A stretch of DNA of 64,000 nt from Rodentibacter pneumotropicus DSM 21403 (GTDB lineage: Bacteria; Pseudomonadota; Gammaproteobacteria; Enterobacterales; Pasteurellaceae), in NCBI RefSeq assembly GCF_000379905.1, contig NZ_KB904058.1:93443-157442 (forward strand), in the 5' to 3' direction. Shown here piece after piece: positions 17,601-25,451 of the stretch; position 1 is the first letter of the stretch; each line of letters opens with the position of its first letter. The notes beneath the pieces are model-generated. The model worked only from the letters and a program-made list of their open reading frames with translations. It did not search any database and was not told where the DNA came from. A program made the translations under genes and the position numbers.

Positions 17601-19269
17601 TATCTTTGAAGTAAATGGCAATATCAACAAAAGTGCGGTCAATATTCGGCAAAATTCAATATTGGCAGGAGGAGGGGAAATCAAAAACGAGACAACGCTA
17701 TTTGAAGAAGCTGTAATTTCACCAAGTTTATTTATTACCAATCCACAAACATTTCGTGGCAACACGTTGTCATTTAACCAACTAAACAACCAAGGCGGAA
17801 AATTTATTCTCACTGTAAATAATAATGCCGAAAATATAAAAGATTGGAAGCACGATCAAGTTTTAATTAACGACTTAAACTCGGAAATGGATATTCCAAT
17901 AGATATTCATTTACTCGGTACTCAACAAGGTCATTCCGATGAAAATAAAAACGGACGTTATGATGCAGACGAGGGAATTTCATTAATTCAAACTAAAAAC
18001 GCAAATGCCTTGCAACGGCTGAAAATCGGGCAAGTATTAAGTGCCGAACGTAGCGGCTATTTATATCCGCTGACATTGGTGAGTGTAGAGAGCGGTATAG
18101 CGAATGCCGATGACAATCGTATTAGCGAGAACGGAGACAGCCATTTTACCGATTTTCGCTTGCAAAATATTATGATCGATGGAAACGGAAAGCAACTTGA
18201 ACCTGTTATCCGTGCAGTAAAACAGGAAGAACCGAAAGTTGAAGAAGCTACGCTCCCAATAGTTCCGACTACACCGAAAGAAGAAACTCCTGTAACACCG
18301 AAAAATCCAACGCTACCAAAAGTAGAAACACCAACAATGCCGACACAACCAGCCTCCCGTGCACAAATTGATGCACGAGTGCCATCCTATTTAGTGTCAA
18401 ATACAGCGCTTTACTATCAGGGTGAACAGACAAAAAATATTTTCTGGGACAATGTGCATTCAGAAAACACCAAAGGGCTATATGCCATACAATCCTATAC
18501 TCATAGCCATTACAACACCGACCTTAATTTTGTGGACTATGGTTATCACTATCATACCAAACAACATACTTCCTTGTTGGGCGGTTATGTTGCTATTAAT
18601 AACAACACAACATTACACAGTGCGATCGCCTACGGAAAACAAACCGTTGAACCAAAAGCCGTTGATGGATACAGCCAAGCCAAATATAAAACCGTTTCCG
18701 GTTTACTAGCACTCCGTCATCAAAGGGAACGGATTCGCTTTAGCTTAGGTACAGGGTATCATTGGCACAGAGGCGATATTTCAGCATTCGGCACAAAAGA
18801 TATTGCAAAACTCAAAGCCCATCAATTTCAACTCTTTACCAATTTGGGCTATGTAATTCCGGTGGGACAATTAAGCCTCATTCCGACTATGGGTTTAAGC
18901 TACCAGCATTTATCAACCAGCATTAATGATCAAATGAATTGGCGTGTCGATAGCAAGAAATATCATATTTTCACAAAGCAAATCGGTTCTTATTTAAGCT
19001 GGCAAGGCGAGACATTAAGGTTGAAAGCAGGCGTATTCTATGAACATAATCATACCAATACACCGCAAATTCTGATTTCACCGACAGGAAATCAAGGCGA
19101 ATGGTTCAATACGGGACAATTAGGAAATGGGATGTTATACAAAGCATCAGTAGAAGTAGCGATGACTCCAAACCTTTCTTTTGGGTTGCAGTTGAACCAT
19201 CGCCACGCATTGTCCAAGGCAAAACTCAAACAAACAAATATCTCAGCTAAACTTGAGTATAAATTCTAA
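14641..19269 (+). CDS. Sialidase autotransporter (surface neuraminidase)
   Basis: 1542 residues. A signal peptide (about 1-28) is followed by a LamG/ConA-like domain (about 35-215) and a six-blade sialidase domain (about 250-720). The sialidase domain contains YRIP at 263-266 with the first catalytic Arg, four Asp boxes (SLDGGFTW ~300, SDDNGKTW ~471, SSDGGKTW ~531, SHDGGMTW ~594) and a candidate nucleophile Tyr ~690. A repetitive beta-helix-like passenger (about 760-1190), a Pro/Thr-rich linker (~1205-1245) and a C-terminal autotransporter barrel ending in LEYKF follow. The protein should release sialic acid from host glycans at the cell surface. The layout resembles Pasteurella multocida NanB. 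An internal uptake signal lies near 17630. An EF-hand-like loop occurs at residues 1100-1111. No sialic acid catabolic or transport genes are in the window. Confidence 0.93.
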   Translation: MKKSHFLKKTAVSLFVSSVFLSGFSFSASPSSTAILDFSSLENFSQPIDVSEQFNEKGVFGLGSGTLTFRVKPSGGFSTLLGVSDPNSNVRYIAFYVNSRNGNEQYGVELRTDNHTRLIPNSELVTPPIPSSDEFKTITYAFDKANQTIKIYVNGELKKATNQSKFFEDIDGLTSATVGSLKRANYPSNNFVGSIYHARATDDVLSNEAIAALHRDIVEKQKADIAKNAEKIAFFAEKRSAMGAMMSEKYEIFKPGQGGAKSYRIPGLFTTKDGVVIAAIDKRNQHFYDWGNIDLAIRRSLDGGFTWQDDQVVVDLAEQPYPDLGAAESALVIDAVMTQDKNTGRIIMVFDMFPESQALFGMFNNSQASFESEGNGHINVNGKWYRLITDESGARYTVREGGIIYNRDGVAQDYKVITEGDPAQAFQNLGDIIKISTDERVGNIFLRSKRAGHDSGPFNAHYTSYLWMTYSDDNGKTWANPTDITTQVKADWMRFLGTGPGTGIQLKNGNIMIPVYFTNRDNKQSAAVIISSDGGKTWTRGASPNDAYLDEIGGARYLNTQDYEITESQVIEMNNGDIKMFSRNRSGAVIISTSHDGGMTWDKGARLRESALLDPYSQMSVIHYSKLIDGKEYIVFANPHASSRRNGKAWLGEVQTDGSILWKYNTTIDEGSYSYNSLTELPNGDIGLLYEQVQGSNVQYVRFNLQELLWKDNFIYRDKRNPENQAVSLNSIEQETYYKIGDGEMIKVGEGINPAHLEVREGIATLAQQANAAGEKQAYAAVVVKEKGTLRLMDNEQLNLSNIRLEKGTFDLNGRNFTLAAKVDTENQGLRAATLNGNIINNSPTPATLTYQLNQQRAIIGTVGDQQGTLNLIYSPTESESQLSFQGNTNLDNVYVKAGTLSYTGNRHQANRLDLSPHSQVEIKNDASFTSHHIHLAENANLILNTDTAIEFSSKVEGTGNLFKTGAGYARVNGELNHEGITDIQSGIFEVNGNINKSAVNIRQNSILAGGGEIKNETTLFEEAVISPSLFITNPQTFRGNTLSFNQLNNQGGKFILTVNNNAENIKDWKHDQVLINDLNSEMDIPIDIHLLGTQQGHSDENKNGRYDADEGISLIQTKNANALQRLKIGQVLSAERSGYLYPLTLVSVESGIANADDNRISENGDSHFTDFRLQNIMIDGNGKQLEPVIRAVKQEEPKVEEATLPIVPTTPKEETPVTPKNPTLPKVETPTMPTQPASRAQIDARVPSYLVSNTALYYQGEQTKNIFWDNVHSENTKGLYAIQSYTHSHYNTDLNFVDYGYHYHTKQHTSLLGGYVAINNNTTLHSAIAYGKQTVEPKAVDGYSQAKYKTVSGLLALRHQRERIRFSLGTGYHWHRGDISAFGTKDIAKLKAHQFQLFTNLGYVIPVGQLSLIPTMGLSYQHLSTSINDQMNWRVDSKKYHIFTKQIGSYLSWQGETLRLKAGVFYEHNHTNTPQILISPTGNQGEWFNTGQLGNGMLYKASVEVAMTPNLSFGLQLNHRHALSKAKLKQTNISAKLEYKF

Positions 19270-19296
19270 CAGAAACGCAATGTCCCTATAAAAATG

Positions 19297-19334
19297 ACCG
19301 CACTTTGCTTGAATAATTGAGCGAAGTGCGGTCG
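19297..19334. terminator. Uptake-signal hairpin between the sialidase and lipoprotein genes
   Basis: GACCGCACTTTGCT pairs with AGCGAAGTGCGGTC (14 bp, one G-U). The minus-strand exit is T-rich, so it best serves the lipoprotein gene; it may also stop sialidase transcripts. Confidence 0.7.
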
Positions 19335-19345
19335 ATAATCTCTCT

Positions 19346-19549
19346 TTATTTGCCCACTTGACTACCGATTAAACCGCCTAATGCGGCTCCACCCAATGTC
19401 GTTGCGGTATTACCTTTAATCATATAACCGGCAGCACCGCCCAATGCAGCACCGACAGCCGTATTTTTTTGAGTGCGGTTCATATTACTGCAAGCAGTTA
19501 ATGCAATAAGCGTCATACCAATAACCAATGATTTTGTTATTAATTTCAT
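19346..19549 (-). CDS. Small glycine-zipper lipoprotein
   Basis: 67 residues. A lipoprotein signal peptide ends in the lipobox LTAC, so the mature protein begins at Cys about 20. The rest is dominated by a glycine zipper (AVGAALGGAAGYMIKG then GGAALGGLIGSQVGK), as in OsmB- and YMGG-type envelope proteins. These sit in the outer membrane; no specific activity is known. The start at 19549 is chosen because GGAGAG precedes it and the signal peptide begins there; an upstream in-frame start would spoil the signal. Confidence 0.8.
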   Translation of the reverse strand: MKLITKSLVIGMTLIALTACSNMNRTQKNTAVGAALGGAAGYMIKGNTATTLGGAALGGLIGSQVGK

Positions 19550-19666
19550 AAAATCTCTCCGTATAAAATTAAAAACTATCCATCGTGATAGCACCTTATA
19601 AGACTAATATCACTGAATAAAAGTTCATTTTAAGAAAAGAATCTTACATCATAGCTAACGATTTCT

Positions 19667-19975
19667 TTACTCTAAAATTTTAGTGATCACTTTTAAATAT
19701 TCGATAGCAAGGCCTCGTTGCTCTGCACTGGCATTATAGACAAGATCTTCTGAAAGCACACCACAAGGCTGGGTTTTCGGGATCTCGCCTTGTTCATAAG
19801 CTTCAAAATCTTCTCGCCAATCACCTTCAAAATAATAATTCTCCAAACGTTTCATCTTAGGTAAAAAGGCTTGCCATTTTTCAAGAAGAGTCTCGACCTC
19901 TCCTAAAAATTCATTGGCTTCATTCAGAATACTTTCCATTTCGGCTAATTTCGCTAAACGTGATTGAGATAACAT
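19667..19975 (-). CDS. DUF4298 domain-containing protein
   Basis: 102-residue acidic, mostly helical soluble protein. The N-terminal half (about residues 5-45) looks like a coiled coil, followed by the conserved NYYFEGDWREDFEAYEQGEIP segment region and C-terminal GVLSEDLVYN typical of DUF4298. No function is known for the family. It lies between gnd and the lipoprotein gene on the same strand, with a hairpin between it and gnd, so it may have its own promoter. Confidence 0.75.
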   Translation of the reverse strand: MLSQSRLAKLAEMESILNEANEFLGEVETLLEKWQAFLPKMKRLENYYFEGDWREDFEAYEQGEIPKTQPCGVLSEDLVYNASAEQRGLAIEYLKVITKILE

Positions 19976-20002
19976 TTTCCCTCCAAAATCATGTAAAAAG
20001 TG

Positions 20003-20025
20003 ACCGCACTTTCTTAAAGCGCGGT
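20003..20025 (-). terminator. Uptake-signal terminator after gnd
   Basis: ACCGCACTTT-CTT-AAAGCGCGGT stem with one mismatch; a T5 run follows on the minus strand. Confidence 0.7.
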
Positions 20026-20052
20026 GTCTAATAGTATCCCGTATTTTACAAA

Positions 20053-21507
20053 TTACACATCATAGGTTGTAGAGGCTGTGTTACCGCCGCGTCCTGTCCA
20101 ATTGGTGTGGAAAAACTCACCACGTGGTTTGTCAGTGCGTTCGTAAGTATGCGCACCAAAATAATCCCGTTGAGCTTGTAATAAATTAGCCGGCAAACGG
20201 GCTGAGGTGTAACCGTCTAAGAAGGTGATCGCCGATGCCATACATGGCATTGGAATCCCCACCTCAATAGATTTTGCCACCACTTTGCGCCAGTCGCTCA
20301 TTGCGTTTTCTAAAATGCCTTTGAAATAAGCGTCTGAACCTAAGAAAATCAAATCAGGATTGGCTTCATAAGCATCACGGATATTGCCCAAGAAACGGCT
20401 GCGGATAATACAACCTTCACGCCATAACAAAGCAGTGTTGCCGTAATTAATATTCCAATTAAAGTTTTCTGAGGCTTCTCGAATTAACATAAAACCTTGT
20501 GCGTAAGAAATTATTTTGGATGCCAATAATGCTTTGCGCACCGCTTCAATCCAAACTTTTTTATCGCCCTCTACTTTTTCGATGGTTTTGTTGAACAGTT
20601 TACTTGCCGCCACACGTTGATCTTTAAAGGCGGAGACACAACGGGCAAAAACAGATTCTGTAATTAAAGTTAATGGAATACCGAAATCAAGGGCATTGAT
20701 TCCTGTCCATTTCCCTGTCCCTTTTTGCCCTGCGGTATCTAAAATTTTATCCACTAAACGCGTACCGTCAGTATCTTTATAGCCTAAAATATCCGCGGTG
20801 ATGTCAATTAAATAACTATCTAATTCGGTCTTACGCCAATCATTGAAGGTGGCTTCCAATTCATCATCGGATAATCCCACACCTTCTTTTAAAAATTGAT
20901 AGGCTTCACAAATCAGTTGCATATCGCCGTATTCAATGCCGTTATGCACCATTTTGACAAAATGACCCGCGCCATCTTTCCCCACCCAATCACAGCAAGG
21001 TTCACCTTGTTCTGTTTTAGCCGCAATACCTTGTAAAATCGGTTGCACGAATTGCCATGCTTCTTCGTTACCACCCGGCATAATGGAAGGTCCGTGACGT
21101 GCACCCTCTTCGCCGCCCGACACACCCGTACCAATGAAACGGATCCCTTTTTCACGCAAGGCTTCTACACGACGATTTGTATCCGGATAGTTGGAGTTGC
21201 CCCCATCAATAATAATATCGCCTTCTTCCAAGTGTGGTAATAATGCATCAATAAATTGATCCACCACCTCGCCCGCACGAACCATTAACATCACCTTGCG
21301 CGGTTTTTCCAATTTAGAGGCTAAATCTTCTAAGGAATACGCACCGATAATGCTTGTACCTTTCGCCGCCCCTTGTAAAAACTCATCCACTTTTGAAGTA
21401 GTGCGGTTATACGCCACCACTTTAAACCCGTGGTCATTCATATTTAAAATGAGGTTCTGCCCCATTACGGCGAGTCCAATAACGCCGATATCGCCTTTTT
21501 GTGACAT
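20053..21507 (-). CDS. gnd: 6-phosphogluconate dehydrogenase (decarboxylating)
   Basis: Converts 6-phosphogluconate to ribulose-5-phosphate, CO2 and NADPH, the third step of the oxidative pentose phosphate pathway. 484 residues. The N-terminal Rossmann motif is GVIGLAVMGQNL; the substrate-binding signature GVSGGEEGARHGPSIMPGG lies near residue 128, and the catalytic Lys region is KMVHNGIEYGDMQ. It is on the same strand as zwf and pgl but separated from them by about 1.7 kb of accessory genes. Confidence 0.97.
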   Translation of the reverse strand: MSQKGDIGVIGLAVMGQNLILNMNDHGFKVVAYNRTTSKVDEFLQGAAKGTSIIGAYSLEDLASKLEKPRKVMLMVRAGEVVDQFIDALLPHLEEGDIIIDGGNSNYPDTNRRVEALREKGIRFIGTGVSGGEEGARHGPSIMPGGNEEAWQFVQPILQGIAAKTEQGEPCCDWVGKDGAGHFVKMVHNGIEYGDMQLICEAYQFLKEGVGLSDDELEATFNDWRKTELDSYLIDITADILGYKDTDGTRLVDKILDTAGQKGTGKWTGINALDFGIPLTLITESVFARCVSAFKDQRVAASKLFNKTIEKVEGDKKVWIEAVRKALLASKIISYAQGFMLIREASENFNWNINYGNTALLWREGCIIRSRFLGNIRDAYEANPDLIFLGSDAYFKGILENAMSDWRKVVAKSIEVGIPMPCMASAITFLDGYTSARLPANLLQAQRDYFGAHTYERTDKPRGEFFHTNWTGRGGNTASTTYDV

Positions 21508-21640
21508 TTTTTTCTCCTGTTGGTGGAGTGCAATTTTTGCACTAAGTTTTGAATACTTTGGTAGAATGTATGAATTGAGATAATTTACACATAGAGGTAA
21601 AACTTATCGTGCTTGAAATAAGTTTCACACACTCTATGAA

Positions 21641-22051
21641 CTATTCAACTTGAATCACCTCTACAGACTCTCTAGTTTCTAAGTTAATAATTTGATTACC
21701 ATCACCTGTTATAATTACCTCATCAAATTCATTCCATAGAGATGATATTAAATCATCATATACTTTATATATTGAGCCATCATCAAGTATTAAATATTCA
21801 CCATTTACATTTTTCTCAATATAATATTTATCTATATCCTTTCTAAAGGAACATAGATTTTTTCTACAAAACTCTATTAGTTATTTATTTGATTCTTTTA
21901 GCTTTTTCTTGATTCCTCTAACCTTTTTAATGCATTATCCGTCATATTTCTAAAACCTCGACCAGCGTATATGGATTGACTAGAAGTAGCTATAGCTATT
22001 GTGCATAAAAAATAGCATTAAAAATGATAATATACTTATATAATTTTTCAT
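21641..22051 (-). pseudogene. Decayed small secreted-protein gene
   Basis: Reading the minus strand from ATG at 22051 gives MKNYISILSFLML, a signal-peptide-like start. The frame is broken at a T6 tract (restored with one T fewer, giving SSQSIYAGRGFRNMTDNA). It is broken again at an A5 tract (restored with one A more), then meets an in-frame TAA. The last 70 codons are open and end NLETRESVEVIQVE before the stop at 21641. The region is much richer in A+T than its neighbours. The family is not recognised. Three separate lesions argue for decay rather than one sequencing error. It fills most of the gap between gnd and the MNT gene. Confidence 0.6.
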
Positions 22052-22109
22052 ATTTCCCCAAATAAAATTTGATTAAATAATATGCATAATCTATTATAGA
22101 ACTCTATCT

Positions 22110-22415
22110 TTATTCCGAAACGACCACATACTTTTGAGAGATAATTTCTCGAAATGTTTCGGAAATCGTCGCCCAATCCAGCAAATCAACTTTATAGGGG
22201 AGACCACTTTCACTAAAGGCTTCCTCCACTTCGGCGAATAGCAGTAATGAAAGCGGTTGTTCGCTCATGACCACTAAATCCAAATCCGAAAATTTGCGAG
22301 CGGTGCCTTTCACTCTAGAACCAAATGCCCGCACTTCGTAGCCAGCCAAGTGAGTTCGTAAAATATCTTGTACAATAGCAAGATGTTTGGGTTCTATATC
22401 AAAAACTTTGTCCAT
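22110..22415 (-). CDS. MNT-type nucleotidyltransferase (minimal, HI0073-like)
   Basis: 101 residues. The nucleotidyltransferase signature is intact: GSR at about residues 32-34, then DLDLVV at about 45-50 (GSx10DxD). It pairs with the upstream HEPN gene, whose end it overlaps by 17 bases, matching the Haemophilus influenzae HI0073/HI0074 pair. In characterised HEPN/MNT systems the MNT protein is the antitoxin and modifies the HEPN toxin by adding AMP; older work described the pair as a two-subunit nucleotidyltransferase. Which applies here is inferred. Confidence 0.85.
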   Translation of the reverse strand: MDKVFDIEPKHLAIVQDILRTHLAGYEVRAFGSRVKGTARKFSDLDLVVMSEQPLSLLLFAEVEEAFSESGLPYKVDLLDWATISETFREIISQKYVVVSE

Positions 22416-22812
22416 TTTGACCGCTCTTTAATTTTTTTTGAAGATGTTTCGCTTCACTTAAAAATTTAGGAATCCCTTGCACCACCAGAATTGCAGTATC
22501 TTCATCGTAAGTATGGCTCGTTCGGCTACGCATTTCACGATACTGTTTCCAATCTAACCATTCGCCTTGCAATAATCCATATTCATTGCCTGTACGAATA
22601 AGATCCTGAAAGCTTATACCATCATAAAGTTCCGGATTGGGTGAAACAGCAATTAAATAACGCTTTAACATTTTATGACTGAGTTCATAGGTAAATTCAA
22701 ATCGCTGAATTAAACCATCACGAATTTGAACATCACTGATATCTTGTTGATAACGATTTAACCCTTCCTCTAAACGGAAAATCGCTTTTTCCAATGGTGT
22801 AAAATCGAGCAT
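22399..22812 (-). CDS. HEPN-domain partner protein (HI0074-like)
   Basis: 137-residue all-helical protein of the nucleotidyltransferase substrate-binding/HEPN family, beginning MLDFTPLEKAIFRLEEGL. The segment around residues 95-103 reads MRSRTSHTYD, a variant of the RxxxxH HEPN motif that forms the RNase centre in active toxins. The start at 22812 is chosen because homologues begin with MLDFTPLEKA. It is transcribed just before the MNT gene and shortly after the DUF1304 gene. Confidence 0.85.
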   Translation of the reverse strand: MLDFTPLEKAIFRLEEGLNRYQQDISDVQIRDGLIQRFEFTYELSHKMLKRYLIAVSPNPELYDGISFQDLIRTGNEYGLLQGEWLDWKQYREMRSRTSHTYDEDTAILVVQGIPKFLSEAKHLQKKLKSGQNGQSF

Positions 22813-22834
22813 GATTATTTTTCCCCATAGAGCA

Positions 22835-23197
22835 TTAATTTTGATAAGCAATTTGTAAGATAATCGCCAACACCGCCGGTAATCCCTGTTTCACCAAAAT
22901 GCCTTTATTTGCTGTGGTTGCACCAAAAATTGCGGCGATAATCACACAGGTTAGAAAGAAATAAATCACAGGCATTTGCTGAATGGCATAACCGAAAATA
23001 ATCCCAGCTGCCAGAAATCCGTTATACAACCCCAGATTAGCAAACATCACCTTCACTTTCTGTTGGGCGATAAAGTCATCGATTAAGCCAAAAATACGTT
23101 TGGCGCTTTTTCCTTCAATAGCGAACATTTCTAAATAGAGAATATAGAAATGTTCAAGTGCAACAAGTGCGGTCAAAATATGGGCTAAAATTTCCAC
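22835..23197 (-). CDS. DUF1304 family membrane protein
   Basis: 120 residues with about four hydrophobic helices, beginning MEILAHILTALVALEHFYI, the DUF1304 signature with a conserved His and Glu in the first helix. Function is unknown. The start is GTG and overlaps the pgl stop by one base (TAGTG), so translation is probably coupled to pgl. An uptake signal lies within the 5' end (near 23166). Confidence 0.85.
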   Translation of the reverse strand: MEILAHILTALVALEHFYILYLEMFAIEGKSAKRIFGLIDDFIAQQKVKVMFANLGLYNGFLAAGIIFGYAIQQMPVIYFFLTCVIIAAIFGATTANKGILVKQGLPAVLAIILQIAYQN

Positions 23198-23895
23198 TAT
23201 AACAATGCCGCCGCCGACTTATCCAAATACCACTCCGTTACACCATTTTTGGCTTTAATTTTAGCTGCCGGATAAGGTAGATTTTCAGTCGGTGTTGTTT
23301 GGATTTCTTTTAAAATTTCCGCTTTTCCTTCGCCTGTAACAAGATAAGTAATGCGTTTTGCCTGCTCAATTAATTTTGCGCTTTTAGAAATACGGATTTG
23401 TCCGCTTTCTGGATGTTTTGCAATAACTGCAAGGTTTTCATCATCAAAATTGGTTTGATATGGAAATAACGAAGCCGTATGCCCGTCCGCGCCCATGCCT
23501 AAAATAATCCAGTCAAAAACGCCGTCAGGAATGACCGCACTTAGTTCTTCTTGAAAACGTTCCAGCTCAAAGTGCGGTTCATTTTCACCACGAATTCGGT
23601 GAATATTCTCAGTGGGAATTTGAATATGATCGAATAATAATTTTTGCACTTCGCCATAATTACTTTCAGGAGATTGTGACGAAACCATTCGCTCATCCCC
23701 CCACCAGAAATGCAGATTTTCCCAATGAATTTCCGTATTGTAAGGCGCTTCAGCTAAAGTTTTAAATAATAATTTTGGCGTGCTTCCGCCTGATAATGAA
23801 ATATGAATCGGGCGTTGTTGTTCACTATATATTTTTAATTCTTGTGCAATTTTTTCAACCGCTTGTTGGGCTGTATCAAAGATTATTGTGTTCAT
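23197..23895 (-). CDS. pgl: 6-phosphogluconolactonase
   Basis: Hydrolyses 6-phosphogluconolactone, the second step of the oxidative pentose phosphate pathway. 232 residues of the DevB/SOL family (not the E. coli YbhE type). Motifs HISLSGGSTPKLLF (residues about 31-44), WWGDERMV and GMGADGHTASLFP are intact. The ATG at 23895 follows zwf by three bases, so the two are translated from one message. The start is chosen over an in-frame TTG one codon earlier. Confidence 0.95.
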   Translation of the reverse strand: MNTIIFDTAQQAVEKIAQELKIYSEQQRPIHISLSGGSTPKLLFKTLAEAPYNTEIHWENLHFWWGDERMVSSQSPESNYGEVQKLLFDHIQIPTENIHRIRGENEPHFELERFQEELSAVIPDGVFDWIILGMGADGHTASLFPYQTNFDDENLAVIAKHPESGQIRISKSAKLIEQAKRITYLVTGEGKAEILKEIQTTPTENLPYPAAKIKAKNGVTEWYLDKSAAALL

Positions 23896-23898
23896 CAA

Positions 23899-25383
23899 TT
23901 ATACCTTTTTCTTCATCAATCCACTCGGTTTACGCCATACTTTGCCTTGTCTGGCAATGAGTTTATCCGCCGCCACCGGTCCCCAAGTACCGGCTTCATA
24001 ATCATGGATTCGTCCGCCGTTGGCTTTGTAATCCAAAATAGGTTGAACGAATTTCCATGCAGCATGAACGGCATCCGTACGGGCGAATAGGGTTGCATCA
24101 CCTTTCATCGCATCCAGCAATAAACGTTCATAAGCGGTCAGTACTTGTGCTCCGGCAAGATCCGCATAGCGGAAATCCATTGATACTTCTTTGGCTTCAA
24201 AGCCTGCTCCCGGTTTTTTCAAACCAAAACGCATTGAAATACCTTCATCCGGTTGAATACGGATAATGAGTTTATTTTCCGGCGCATTTTGGCTAAATAC
24301 AGGATGTGGCGTGGTTTTAAAGTGAATCACAATTTCTGTCACACGAGCAGGTAAACGTTTACCGGTACGTACATAGAAAGGTACACCTGCCCAACGCCAG
24401 TTTTCGATCTCACAACGCAACGCAATATAGGTTTCAGTGTGTGAATCTGCCGGCACGCCTTTTTCTTCCAAATATCCCTTCACCATTTTGCCGTTCACTT
24501 CACCTGCGACATATTGACCAAGCACTAAACTATGCTCCACATCCTCTTGCGTGAGCGGGCGTAAACAGTGCATCACTTTTGCTACTTCATCACGCATTGA
24601 GTCCGCGTTAATGATTGCGGGCGGTTCCATTGCCACCATTGCAAGCACTTGTAATAAGTGATTTTGGAACATATCCCGCATTGCACCGGATCCGTCATAA
24701 TAGCCGCCACGCTCTTCAACGCCAATGGATTCAGCACCGGTGATTTCAACATAATCAATAAAATTACGATTCCAAAGCGGTTCAAACCAGCCATTGGAAA
24801 AACGCAACACGAGTAAGTTTTGCACGGTTTCTTTACCAAGATAATGATCAATACGGTAGATTTGATGTTCTTCAAAGAAACGGTGAATTTGCACATCCAA
24901 CACTTGCGCCGTTTTTTCATCGTAACCAAAAGGCTTTTCTACAATAATACGTTTCCAACCGTATTCTTCCGTATTCAAACCATGTGCCGCCAAGCATTCG
25001 GGAATCACACCATAAAGACTTGGTGGGGTGGACATATAATAGAGTGTATTGCCACAGGTCTGATATTTATCGTGTAATTCGTCCAAACGAGGCACTAATT
25101 TGCCATAGTCTGCGGCATCTGCCGTATTCACAGATTGGTAATAAAGATGATGGCAAAATTCATCAAGGGTTTCAGGTGTGGTATCTTCATTATTGATTAA
25201 AGCTTCACGCATTTTCGTACGGAAAGTTTCATCATTAAGCTCCGAACGCGCAACGCCAAGCACAGAGAAGTTCCCGCCTAATCGTCCGATTTTGAAAAGA
25301 TTATAAAGTGCCGGAATAAGTTTTCGGTGGGTTAAATCACCGGATGCGCCAAAAATGACGATACAGCTGTTCTCAGTTTGCAT
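23899..25383 (-). CDS. zwf: Glucose-6-phosphate 1-dehydrogenase
   Basis: First step of the oxidative pentose phosphate pathway, yielding NADPH. 494 residues. The nucleotide-binding motif [18 protein letters not shown] lies near residues 10-27; the active-site signature RIDHYLGKE near residue 178 contains the catalytic His region. Expected length. Heads a tight zwf-pgl unit. A 68-base gap separates it from cysQ upstream on the same strand. Confidence 0.97.
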   Translation of the reverse strand: MQTENSCIVIFGASGDLTHRKLIPALYNLFKIGRLGGNFSVLGVARSELNDETFRTKMREALINNEDTTPETLDEFCHHLYYQSVNTADAADYGKLVPRLDELHDKYQTCGNTLYYMSTPPSLYGVIPECLAAHGLNTEEYGWKRIIVEKPFGYDEKTAQVLDVQIHRFFEEHQIYRIDHYLGKETVQNLLVLRFSNGWFEPLWNRNFIDYVEITGAESIGVEERGGYYDGSGAMRDMFQNHLLQVLAMVAMEPPAIINADSMRDEVAKVMHCLRPLTQEDVEHSLVLGQYVAGEVNGKMVKGYLEEKGVPADSHTETYIALRCEIENWRWAGVPFYVRTGKRLPARVTEIVIHFKTTPHPVFSQNAPENKLIIRIQPDEGISMRFGLKKPGAGFEAKEVSMDFRYADLAGAQVLTAYERLLLDAMKGDATLFARTDAVHAAWKFVQPILDYKANGGRIHDYEAGTWGPVAADKLIARQGKVWRKPSGLMKKKV

Positions 25384-25451
25384 AATTATCCTTATAAAAA
25401 ATACCGAGTGAAATGATGGGCTATTCTAACGAAAATTCCCCCTCTAACCAA

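Noticed and set aside
22813..22851. Upstream extension of the HEPN protein
   Set aside because: The extra 13 residues run into the end of the DUF1304 gene and are absent from homologues that begin MLDFTPLEKA.
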